Of a stretch of DNA of 64,000 nt, positions 1-7,500 are shown in pieces. The DNA is taken from NCBI RefSeq assembly GCF_000504085.1, contig NC_022792.1, forward strand, positions 744,001 to 808,000, in the 5' to 3' direction. The DNA comes from Pseudothermotoga elfii DSM 9442 = NBRC 107921 (GTDB lineage Bacteria > Thermotogota > Thermotogae > Thermotogales > DSM-5069). Numbering within the stretch: position 1 is the stretch's first letter; every line of letters starts with the position of its first letter. The notes beneath the pieces are model-generated. The model saw nothing but the letters and a program-made list of their open reading frames with translations. It searched no databases and was not told where the DNA came from. The position numbers were made by a program, and so were the translations under genes.

Positions 1-71
1 GTTGTTATACCTGCTACGACTTCTTTTCGCACAGAAGTACCATTCTCCTTCAAACGAAAGAGTTTCTCCAC
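1..71 (-). CDS. NCS2-family nucleobase permease, N-terminal fragment
   Basis: Only the first 23 codons are inside the window; the gene runs off the left edge. Reading leftward from a GTG at 69-71, the peptide begins MEKLFRLKENGTSVRKEV. This matches the usual start of NCS2 purine permeases of the AdeP/PbuG type, which open with a lysine-rich 'F-L-K-E-N-G-T-x-V-R-x-E' stretch just before the first membrane helix. A strong ribosome site (GGGAGGGAG, reverse complement of 76-84) lies 4 bases before the GTG. The gene follows the hydrolase at 142-1131 on the same strand after a 70-base gap and may be in the same transcript. The family call rests on this short segment alone. Confidence 0.6.
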   Translation of the reverse strand, partial: MEKLFRLKENGTSVRKEVVAGIT

Positions 72-141
72 TTTTCTCCCTCCCACGAGAAAAATAAAAA
101 ACACAACAAATTCTACACATAAACTTTTAATAAGACGGTTT

Positions 142-1131
142 CTAAATGAAACGATTTTCTGAAAACCTTGTTTTAAGTAAACAATTTTTATTGAGAAAAG
201 TTATCAGATCATCAAGTATTTTCAGTGTAAAATTATCTTTGAAAGTAAATTCAAATCCATGATCCCCAAATGGGTGAATTCTCAAAGTAGACTCAGCTTT
301 CTTTTTGCTTTCCATGTGGAATTTTATTGAAGATTTAACAGGCACAACAGTATCCCTCAAGCCATGCGCCAAGAAAACAGGGGGTTGTTTTTCGTTAATC
401 CAATTTGTTGGAGAGTAAAGACGGTATAGATCAATGTGCTTCGAGGGTAATGTTTTGATTGTCATGATAGTTGAAAACCTTGCGAAAATTGATGTAGATT
501 CGTAATCCCATAAATCGAGCAGATCAGTTGGCGGATAAAAGGCTACAATTCCTCTTAGCCATGAAATTTTGCCTTTTTTATATGATTCGTAGCAGGCATA
601 ATAAAGAGACAGATGACCCCCTGCAGATAGACCCATCAGAAAAATATTCTCAGGGTCCAGATAGAGATTTTCAGCATTTTCATGAATAAACTCGACAGCT
701 TCTGTATAGTTATCAATGATTTCATCAATTTTTGCAGACAATCTTCTTCTATAATCAATGCTTGCAACCGCAAATCCATGGTGATTAAGAAATTTGTACC
801 AGGATAAATTATTGGGTTGCCTCTTGAAGCCGGTAATCCAGCCGCCACCATGGGCGAAGATGACAACAGGACAAGGTACTTGCCGATCTGGGTAATAAAG
901 ATCGAGTTTCAGTGAATCTTTATAAACATAACTGAAAGGTCCCTTTGAGCAATGTTTGTCGATCTTTACTGGCAATCTCCCAAAAATAGATTTCTTTATA
1001 ACATTAAAATTAGCTATCAAAAACAACAAAAGACCAAGTGCAAAATTAAAAAACGTGGTGAAAAATATGGCAAATAAAAGAATAATTTTCAAAAATCTCA
1101 CAATTGATGGTTTTAGAGATTTCATTTTCAT
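142..1131 (-). CDS. Membrane-anchored alpha/beta hydrolase (esterase/lipase, HSL-like)
   Basis: A 329-residue predicted carboxylesterase. Residues 10-45 form one long or two short hydrophobic helices that probably anchor it in the membrane. The oxyanion-hole motif HGGGW is at 94-98, the nucleophile elbow GLSAG at 167-171 (Ser169), and the likely acid and base are Asp260 (GLRDTVVP) and His291 (FGDHGFEF). This layout fits the hormone-sensitive-lipase/BD-FAE branch of alpha/beta hydrolases, which cleave short-chain esters; the natural substrate cannot be told. The ATG at 1131 overlaps the stop of the upstream gene as ATGA, which suggests translational coupling; a second ATG lies two codons in. 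Confidence 0.85.
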   Translation of the reverse strand: MKMKSLKPSIVRFLKIILLFAIFFTTFFNFALGLLLFLIANFNVIKKSIFGRLPVKIDKHCSKGPFSYVYKDSLKLDLYYPDRQVPCPVVIFAHGGGWITGFKRQPNNLSWYKFLNHHGFAVASIDYRRRLSAKIDEIIDNYTEAVEFIHENAENLYLDPENIFLMGLSAGGHLSLYYACYESYKKGKISWLRGIVAFYPPTDLLDLWDYESTSIFARFSTIMTIKTLPSKHIDLYRLYSPTNWINEKQPPVFLAHGLRDTVVPVKSSIKFHMESKKKAESTLRIHPFGDHGFEFTFKDNFTLKILDDLITFLNKNCLLKTRFSENRFI

Positions 1132-1640
1132 ATTGTGTGTGGATCTATAAATACATCAATCCAGGGTTTGGAAAAAGAAAATCTGACGAAAAAGAAAACA
1201 CACACCAGAAAAACGATCAAAACAGTGATCTGTGCAGTCATTCTTGGTTTAGCTTGCTCGACGGTTTTTTCAAAGGTTATACCAAAAAACGCTGAAAGAA
1301 AGACAACAAAGAATGCCCATATTAATTCAATGGCAACGGATTCAATTTTCCCGAAGATAGCAGGTAAAATATACCATATTGTGAGTATCAACCATGGTAT
1401 TGAAATGTTAGAGAGTATTCGAGAAAACCAGAAATTCCCCCCTTTGTTTTTCTTTTTGATCAAAAAATATTCGAATGTACTGGTTAAAAAATAAGAAAAA
1501 AACCCCATTTTCAGATGTTCAAAGACCGATTCATCCACACCAAAAAATGGTATCAGTGCAGCCCATCCTGTAAGTTCATAACCAAAGTGCAGAAGCGAAA
1601 AGACCCCAACGTAAAAAAGTATCTTCCAGGTAAATCCCAT
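1128..1640 (-). CDS. DUF6512-like integral membrane protein
   Basis: A 170-residue protein with about five hydrophobic segments. Near the N-terminus it has 'LLHFGYELTGW' and then 'FFGVDESVFEHLKMGF'. The histidine-tyrosine-glutamate pattern followed by a 'x-E-S-x-x-E-H-L-K' segment is what I associate with the DUF6512 family of small membrane proteins, whose function is unknown. The ribosome site GAGGAGGGA precedes the ATG at 1640. It is the first gene of a short operon with the downstream esterase (4-bp overlap). No catalytic role is claimed. Confidence 0.65.
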   Translation of the reverse strand: MGFTWKILFYVGVFSLLHFGYELTGWAALIPFFGVDESVFEHLKMGFFSYFLTSTFEYFLIKKKNKGGNFWFSRILSNISIPWLILTIWYILPAIFGKIESVAIELIWAFFVVFLSAFFGITFEKTVEQAKPRMTAQITVLIVFLVCVFFFVRFSFSKPWIDVFIDPHTI

Positions 1641-1716
1641 GATTATCCCTCCTCAGTAATATTTCTAACATATTTACTGCGGATATTTTTCTCCATGATG
1701 AGGGAAAATCATTTAG

Positions 1717-1733
1717 ATTACAAAATTTGTAAT
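1717..1733. promoter_or_regulatory. Palindrome upstream of the DUF6512-like gene
   Basis: ATTACAAAATTTGTAAT is a perfect inverted repeat with 8-base arms around one central base. It lies about 80 bases upstream of the start at 1640, in the only non-coding stretch between that gene and the amidohydrolase. Size and place fit an operator for a dimeric repressor; no regulator is identified. A convincing promoter was not found beside it. Confidence 0.3.
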
Positions 1734-1760
1734 TGACTAAAAAGCAGTTTTTGCTGCGTG

Positions 1761-3044
1761 CTAATTAAAATACTTTTCCAAACCTATTTTGTCTTTGAAC
1801 AATATGCCTTCTTTAAAAACGGCCGAGATTTTTGAATGATCCATAAGTATTTTTACATTGCTTAAAGTATTGTCCTCGACAATTAGCAGATCTGCCAGCT
1901 TTCCCTTATCTATCGACCCGACAAGTTGGCTCAATCCAGCGGCTTCGGCAGCCACTTTTGTTGCAGACAGCAGTGCCTGTTCAGGTTTCATACCAATTTT
2001 GTCAACGAGTAAAAGAATTTCCAGAGCATTTTCCCCGTGCTTGAATGCTTTTGTTCCACCGATAAAATCCGTTCCAGCAGCGATCTTCACACCATGTTCG
2101 TACGCTTTTTTGATATTTTCAACGTGTATCTTGTAAACTTCTTCACTCTTTCTCAATCCCCACTCTGGAGCGCCTATCTGCTTTCCATGAATTATCAGAT
2201 GTTCCACAATAGACAGCGTAGGTACAATGATAGCATTTTTCTCTTTAGCCAGCTTACAGCTTTCATCATCAATATATATTGCATGTGCTATGACTTTTAC
2301 TCCTCCAAGCAGGGCATTCATTATACCGTCTTTTCCCTGCGCATGGGCGTGAACAAATTTTCGCGCATGGTTAGCTTCTTCAACAATTGCTTTGATCTCC
2401 TCTACTGTAAACTGTGTGTATTCTGGTCTGTCTCTCTCAGACAGAACACCTCCTGTAGCCATAATTTTTATGAAATCAGCACCACATCTGAGCGCATAAC
2501 GTGCTGCTTTAATACATTCAGCAACACCATCACATATTAATGAGCCAAAGCCTCCTTTGAACTTCGAAGTTCTTGGATCTACATAGTCGATCGGCAAAAA
2601 ATGCTCATCACCGTGGCCAAAAGTTTGGGAAAGAGAATGACCTGCAGCAACAATGCGTGGGCCAGCAATTGTTCCTTCCTGAATTGCTTTTTTCAAGTTT
2701 ATAGCTATGGATCCTCCTGCGTCGACAACGGTTGTAAAACCAGCTTCGATGAGAGATTTCAAATCAGTCACTGTTCGTGCAACAAGTGTTTCATACGGTG
2801 TTAGAAGATGCTCTTTAACCATGTCGCCGCTTCTCATACCTGCTAAATGAAGATGAGCATCGATGAGACCTGGCATAAGGTAACGCCCCTGAAGATCAAT
2901 TTGCGTAAACCCCGATGGTATCTGCGATCTCTTGATTTTCTCCACCGCGAGAATTCGTGCTCCTTCAATGAAAACAGCGCTTTCCACGAATTGTGATAAA
3001 TTTGAATCGAACACGCGAGCGTTAATTAAAGCATACTTTCTCAC
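1761..3044 (-). CDS. Metal-dependent amidohydrolase (imidazolonepropionase/prolidase-like)
   Basis: A 427-residue member of the amidohydrolase superfamily, COG1228 type, related to the Xaa-Pro dipeptidase and 'imidazolonepropionase-like' branch. Metal ligands are visible in order: HLH at 64-66 at the end of the first barrel strand, Lys193 in 'FIKIMATGG' as the likely carboxylated bridging lysine, HAH at 232-234, His254 in 'VIAHAIY', and Asp326 in 'AAGTDFIGG'. The C-terminal 'GSIDKGKLADLLIVEDN' is typical of the family's outer beta domain. There is no signal peptide, so the enzyme is cytoplasmic. Members hydrolyse cyclic or peptide amides such as Xaa-Pro dipeptides; the substrate here is unknown. 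It starts with GTG after GGGGGTGAT. Confidence 0.88.
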   Translation of the reverse strand: MRKYALINARVFDSNLSQFVESAVFIEGARILAVEKIKRSQIPSGFTQIDLQGRYLMPGLIDAHLHLAGMRSGDMVKEHLLTPYETLVARTVTDLKSLIEAGFTTVVDAGGSIAINLKKAIQEGTIAGPRIVAAGHSLSQTFGHGDEHFLPIDYVDPRTSKFKGGFGSLICDGVAECIKAARYALRCGADFIKIMATGGVLSERDRPEYTQFTVEEIKAIVEEANHARKFVHAHAQGKDGIMNALLGGVKVIAHAIYIDDESCKLAKEKNAIIVPTLSIVEHLIIHGKQIGAPEWGLRKSEEVYKIHVENIKKAYEHGVKIAAGTDFIGGTKAFKHGENALEILLLVDKIGMKPEQALLSATKVAAEAAGLSQLVGSIDKGKLADLLIVEDNTLSNVKILMDHSKISAVFKEGILFKDKIGLEKYFN

Positions 3045-3063
3045 TATTTAATCACCCCCATTT

Positions 3064-3080
3064 GTTTCGTAAACGAACAA
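3064..3080. promoter_or_regulatory. Inverted repeat upstream of the amidohydrolase
   Basis: TTCGTAAACGAA at 3066-3077 has 5-base arms around AA, extended by an imperfect flank TTG/CAA. It lies 20 bases upstream of the GTG of the amidohydrolase and could be an operator. The rest of the 3045-3181 gap is AT-rich and shows nothing else recognisable. Confidence 0.22.
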
Positions 3081-3181
3081 TATTTTTCATATGATATTAC
3101 TTCAAAGAAAATTTGTCAACTTTTGCCTGAAACAGTAACAAATTGTGCGGGGCTTTTCGAGAATAAACCTGTACAACAGAT

Positions 3182-3215
3182 GAAAAAACAAAAAACGGTG
3201 GAACAAACTTCCACC
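3182..3215 (-). terminator. Rho-independent terminator after tRNA-Glu
   Basis: Read on the minus strand, GGTGGAA-GTTTG-TTCCACC is a perfect 7-bp hairpin followed by a T-rich tail (GTTTTTTGTTTTTTC). It ends the tRNA-Glu transcript 24 bases past the CCA end. Confidence 0.85.
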
Positions 3216-3239
3216 ATCTCAAAGAGCGGTATAAACTTT

Positions 3240-3315
3240 TGGCGCCCCCAAGGGGATTCGAACCCCTGCTTCTGGCTTGAAAGGCCAGTGTCCTAGGCCG
3301 CTAGACGATGGGGGC
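3240..3315 (-). tRNA. tRNA-Glu (UUC)
   Basis: A 76-nt cloverleaf on the minus strand. Acceptor GCCCCCA (3309-3315) pairs with TGGGGGC, followed by discriminator G and an encoded CCA (3240-3242). The anticodon stem CTGGC/GCCAG holds the loop CTTTCAA, so the anticodon is UUC. The T-arm carries the standard GGTTCGAATCC. It has its own promoter (3328-3356) and terminator (3182-3215). Confidence 0.97.
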
Positions 3316-3327
3316 ACAACACAAGTT

Positions 3328-3356
3328 ATATTACACTATCGGTCAAGTTTGGTCAA
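3328..3356 (-). promoter_or_regulatory. Promoter of tRNA-Glu
   Basis: On the minus strand TTGACC (-35, 3351-3356) and TAATAT (-10, 3328-3333) are separated by exactly 17 bases. The predicted transcription start lies a few bases before the mature tRNA 5' end at 3315. Confidence 0.75.
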
Positions 3357-3362
3357 GAGGTT

Positions 3363-3388
3363 TTCAAAAAAGGCGGCAGATGCCGCCT
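3363..3388 (-). terminator. Rho-independent terminator after tRNA-Pro
   Basis: On the minus strand AGGCGGCA-TC-TGCCGCCT is a GC-rich 8-bp hairpin followed by TTTTTTGAAAA. It begins at the last base of the encoded CCA of tRNA-Pro, so the terminator abuts the mature 3' end, and it separates the two tRNA transcripts. Confidence 0.8.
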
Positions 3389-3465
3389 GGTCGGGGCGAC
3401 TGGACTTGAACCAGCGACCTCTTGCGCCCCATGCAAGCGCGCTAGCCAAACTGCGCCACGCCCCG
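3388..3465 (-). tRNA. tRNA-Pro (GGG)
   Basis: A 78-nt cloverleaf on the minus strand. Acceptor CGGGGCG (3459-3465) pairs with CGCCCCG, then discriminator A and encoded CCA (3388-3390). The anticodon stem CTTGC/GCAAG encloses ATGGGGC, giving anticodon GGG for proline CCC/CCU codons. The T-arm is GGTTCAAGTCC. Confidence 0.96.
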
Positions 3466-3473
3466 CGTTGTTT

Positions 3474-3502
3474 ATAATACCACAAACCGCTTTCTTTAGC
3501 AA
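3474..3502 (-). promoter_or_regulatory. Promoter of tRNA-Pro
   Basis: Minus-strand TTGCTA (-35, 3497-3502) and TATTAT (-10, 3474-3479) are separated by 17 bases, with the -10 ending 8 bases before the mature tRNA end. Confidence 0.65.
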
Positions 3503-3544
3503 GTGACTCATTAATGGGCAATTTATACTCGAACGAACAGTTAT

Positions 3545-3573
3545 TTCAGAAATCTTCAGTGACGATGTATAAT
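3545..3573 (+). promoter_or_regulatory. Putative promoter of the DHH phosphoesterase operon
   Basis: A consensus TATAAT (3568-3573) is preceded at 17 bases by TTCAGA (3545-3550), a weak -35. It lies about 50 bases upstream of the GTG at 3624 and diverges from the tRNA-Pro promoter. Confidence 0.5.
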
Positions 3574-3623
3574 TAATTAAATAAAACTCGAAAGTATTAA
3601 AATTGATACTGGAGGAGACGGGA

Positions 3624-4592
3624 GTGAAATTTTCTTCTATCATTTCTCAAATCAACGAGTCAAAATTTATACTGGTGACAGGTCATATAATGCCTGATGG
3701 AGATGACATAAGTAGCGTTACATCACTTGCAGTTGGCCTGGAGAGGTTAGGAAAAACTGTTGTTGGGTCTATTGATTATCCTGTACCATGGTACTACAGA
3801 AATTTTTACGGGGTAGAAAAATTGAAAACTTATGAGCAGGCGAAAGACCTTGATCCAGATTTGATAATAGTTGTTGATTGTTCCACCCCAGATAGAGTTG
3901 GGAGATTTCAAAATCTCTTGAACGATCGCAAAACTATCGTGATAGATCACCATGCAACAAATACGCTTTTTGGTGGATTGAACTGGGTAGATTCATCTTC
4001 TGCCTCGACGGCGCAAATGGTTTATATACTCAACAAAACGCTTGGTGTTCCATACGATGCAGATCTTGCTACGGTAAATTATTTGGGGATTGCAACTGAT
4101 ACCGGCTTTTTCAAATATTCCAATACAGATTCACACGTTTTCAAAATTGCTGCTGAACTTGTTGAATTTGGTGCCAAACCACATTTTGTTTCATCAACGA
4201 TACTTGAAAACAAGAGTCCTGAACAAATGAAACTTTATTGCAGAATGGTCGACCATATGATTGTGGATGGTCAGCTGGTTTATTCGTGGTTAAGTTATGA
4301 TGACTATCGGGCAAATAACTGCTCTGATGATGACAGTACCGGTTTTGTTTCTGAACTCAGATCAATAAAAAACGTAGAAGTGGCTATTTTGTTCATAGAG
4401 TATCCTGAGGGTCAGGTTCATGTTAGTATGAGATCAAAAAATTGGGTTGATGTGAGCAAAATAGCTTCTAGTCTCGGCGGTGGAGGTCATGCAAGGGCTG
4501 CGGGATGCTCTTTCAGAGATGCAAAGTTACATGAAGTTTTAGATGAAGTCGTCGGGTTAGTAAGAGACTTTTTGCAGGGGGGAAATAGGTGA
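3624..4592 (+). CDS. DHH/DHHA1 phosphoesterase (NrnA-like oligoribonuclease/pAp phosphatase)
   Basis: A 322-residue cytoplasmic Mn-dependent phosphoesterase. N-terminal DHH domain: GHIMPDGDD (about 20-28), 'VVDCSTPDR', the name-giving IDHH motif and 'GIATDTGFF' supply the metal ligands. C-terminal DHHA1 domain has the substrate-binding GGGGHARAAG. NrnA-type enzymes degrade 2-5-nt RNAs (nanoRNA) and 3'-phosphoadenosine phosphate; some relatives cleave cyclic-dinucleotide products, which is notable next to a GGDEF gene. Start chosen at GTG 3624 because GGAGGAG ends 6 bases before it; a TTG at 3603 is in frame but has no ribosome site. The stop overlaps the next gene as GTGA. Confidence 0.9.
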   Translation: MKFSSIISQINESKFILVTGHIMPDGDDISSVTSLAVGLERLGKTVVGSIDYPVPWYYRNFYGVEKLKTYEQAKDLDPDLIIVVDCSTPDRVGRFQNLLNDRKTIVIDHHATNTLFGGLNWVDSSSASTAQMVYILNKTLGVPYDADLATVNYLGIATDTGFFKYSNTDSHVFKIAAELVEFGAKPHFVSSTILENKSPEQMKLYCRMVDHMIVDGQLVYSWLSYDDYRANNCSDDDSTGFVSELRSIKNVEVAILFIEYPEGQVHVSMRSKNWVDVSKIASSLGGGGHARAAGCSFRDAKLHEVLDEVVGLVRDFLQGGNR

Positions 4593-7500
4593 GACTGATC
4601 AGGTTTCTCAGAGAAAATTATTCTGGTGACGAGCATTTGATTCTTGATAACGATACCTACAAGCGCGTCAGGGTAATCAAATTAGAGGCAATAGGCAACA
4701 AACATCATGAACTGCTGGATATTTTGACATCATTTTCGCGTGTTAAGCATCCAAATGTTCTGGTACCTGAAAGCTATGATTTGAGAGAGATTCCAAGAAT
4801 ATACTTTCCTTATGTAGAAGGGAAGGCAATCGATTTAAGCAGCGAATCTGAGAGACGGAGTTTTGCTCTTTTTTTGATAAATCTTCTTCGAGAACTTCTA
4901 CATTACAATGTGAAGATACCAGTTCTATCAATTCAGGATTTTCTAAAATCTCAGAATTATTTTATGTTACCGCCATGCTGGGTGAACCAGGATATCTTAC
5001 CGAAGGCAGAATATACTTTTGTGGCACCTGAATTTGCTGAGAGAGGTAAATTTTCTACGGCTTCAACTGTTTATGTTTTTGGTAAGTTGATAACCTCAAT
5101 TTGCAATGAGAAAGAGATAGAAGATTTTGTGGCAGATTTTTTGTATGAAGACCCTTTGAAGAGAAAAACACATTTTCCACTTGCGGCACCTTTGCTGAGT
5201 GACACGTTTCTTGGTGACAAAATGCTTGGCTTGAAATTTGTGACACTTCGCAGACAAGAAGAAAACACACTGCTCCAGACAATTGAAAATCTTAGATCAA
5301 AGAACGGGTTGTATACAATTTTTCTGAGAGGTCCTCAGAGATCTGGAAAGACAACTTTACTGGATTCGATAACAGAAAAATTAAGGTATAAAAATGTTCC
5401 CGTGATATGGGCGACGGACCTTCAGAGTTTGATTTCCGGTGTGATTCAGTTAGTTGATGATAAAATACTTGCGCGTTTGGATGAGCAAGACAGGAAAAAA
5501 GTTCAATCTCTAATTTTTTCACATGAATTTATGGCCTCAGAGGTCCTCCTGACTCTCGGTAAAATTATGAATAATCTGAGTACTGTATGTATAGCAATCG
5601 ATGATGTACATGAAGTAGATATTTCGCTCAGAGCAATTGTCGAACAGTTGAGAGGTTATAAATTCAAGGTTACTCATTTCGTATTAATTGCTTCTTCTGA
5701 AACCGATCCGTCAGTTGGTTATGATCTGGTTGTGGATATAAAACCGTTTGACCTGCATCGAACTGAAGGTCTTATAAAATCCATGCTAATTGGCTTGGAG
5801 ATCGATCAACAATTCTGTCAGTGGATCTATACCATATCCCGAGGCTTGCCAGGAAGAATAGTTTCCCTGATGAGAATCCTCCACAGAGCTGGTGCTTTAA
5901 AGAATGTTGATGGTAAATTGCAGGTAGCTGAGAGTGTTTTAAAAACGCTGGATTTTAGGGAAATCATAGAATTTTCAACTGAAAATTATATTGATGGAAC
6001 TGCCAGGTTTTTGGCGATCTGTGGAGAAAAGTTTAAGCCTGGTGAAATTGAGATTCTCTCAAAAGTCGTTTCAATAAAATTAGAGACTATCCAGCAGGAT
6101 TTATCTTCATTAATAAACGATGGATTTATCTATTGGGAGAGTGGAAAATACAGGTTCATTCTACACGATATATGGTATTCTTTTTATTCTCAGATTCCAG
6201 AAGATCTCAGAGGAGAATACCATGAAAAATTCTCACAGTTACTTTCAGAACCAAGCAAAAAGGCGTGGCACTTGAAAATGCTTGGTAAGAATACATCTGC
6301 TGTGGTTGTTTACCTGCTTGCAGCCAGAAAAGAGCTTGACACATACAATGACATTTCGGCTGCTTTCGAGCTTTTGGAAGAAGCTGAAAAACTTCTTCAG
6401 GGAAGAGAGAGTTATGCATTGAACACTTTGAAATTAAGGGCACTTATGATCAAACAAGATGCCAACGCCCTGGAACGATTTGCACTGACTCTTGAAGGAA
6501 AAGATGAATACAATTTTTTGAGGTATCGCGCCCTTGTTGGTTCTTCAAAGGTAAATTTGGCAAAAGATATCGAACAACAGTGTACTGATCCATCCAGAAT
6601 GCATACTGAATATGCAAAACTTTTTACGATGGTATGTAAGCTAAAACGTATTTTGATATCAGGGGAAAAGGTCTCAGATGAGTTTTTGAAAGAGATAAAG
6701 CTTTCAATCATGCATATGCAGGATTTTCGCGCACACAAAAAATTGGTTGCAGAGGCATTGTTGTTAATTTCGCGCTGTGATAGGATTTCTAATTTCAGGT
6801 CTTTCGAACTTCTGAATCAAGCACGACAAATTGCACAAACAGAAGGCTTTCTTGATATACTTGCGCTTATACTCAATGAATTTGGAGTCAGACTCGCAGC
6901 CAATTCAGAGGCAGTCAGGTATTTTGACGAAGTTGTGGAGATAGCCCATAAAATCAGCTCAGACGGTCTTGCTCTGTTAGGACTCAGTAACTTGATCTGG
7001 ACAAGTTTATATCGAGGCGAAGCGGGAAGAATGTTCAATGACATATCACGATTGAGGCAAATTGCTTCTATGACAGGAAATCTTCAGTCTGAAGCGTACA
7101 GCTATTTTGTTGAGGCAAATTATCATATTTACAACCGTGAACTGGATAAAGCGCTGGAAGATTTAACACGCGAAAAAGCTATTGAAAAATATCTTGGCAT
7201 TGAAGAAAGAGCTCTACGTGGCATTGTGGCTGCTTATGCTTTGTCAGGAAATGTAGAAGAATCCATCAGGATAATAAGGGAAAATATCGACAATCCAGCT
7301 TTGAATAATCAAAGCTTCAAATATTTCAGGGATTTATTTCTTGCGGAAGACGATGAATCTTTTTTGAGAGCATGGCAGAGATTTTTGGGTAAAGATGATC
7401 CATACTGGCGAGAAGAAGCCTGTCAGGTGTTTGCTGAAAAACTGGTAAAACTTGATAGAGAGGGTTTTTTAAAGTTTGCAAAGCAACTTGAGATGGGCGC

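Noticed and set aside
2037-2540. Plus-strand open frame of 167 codons opposite the amidohydrolase
   Set aside because: It is the reverse reading of a clearly conserved gene, shows no protein family features and no ribosome site.
3277-3643. Short open frames crossing the two tRNA genes
   Set aside because: They read through tRNA-Glu and tRNA-Pro; the sequence there is fully explained by cloverleaf structure, promoters and terminators.
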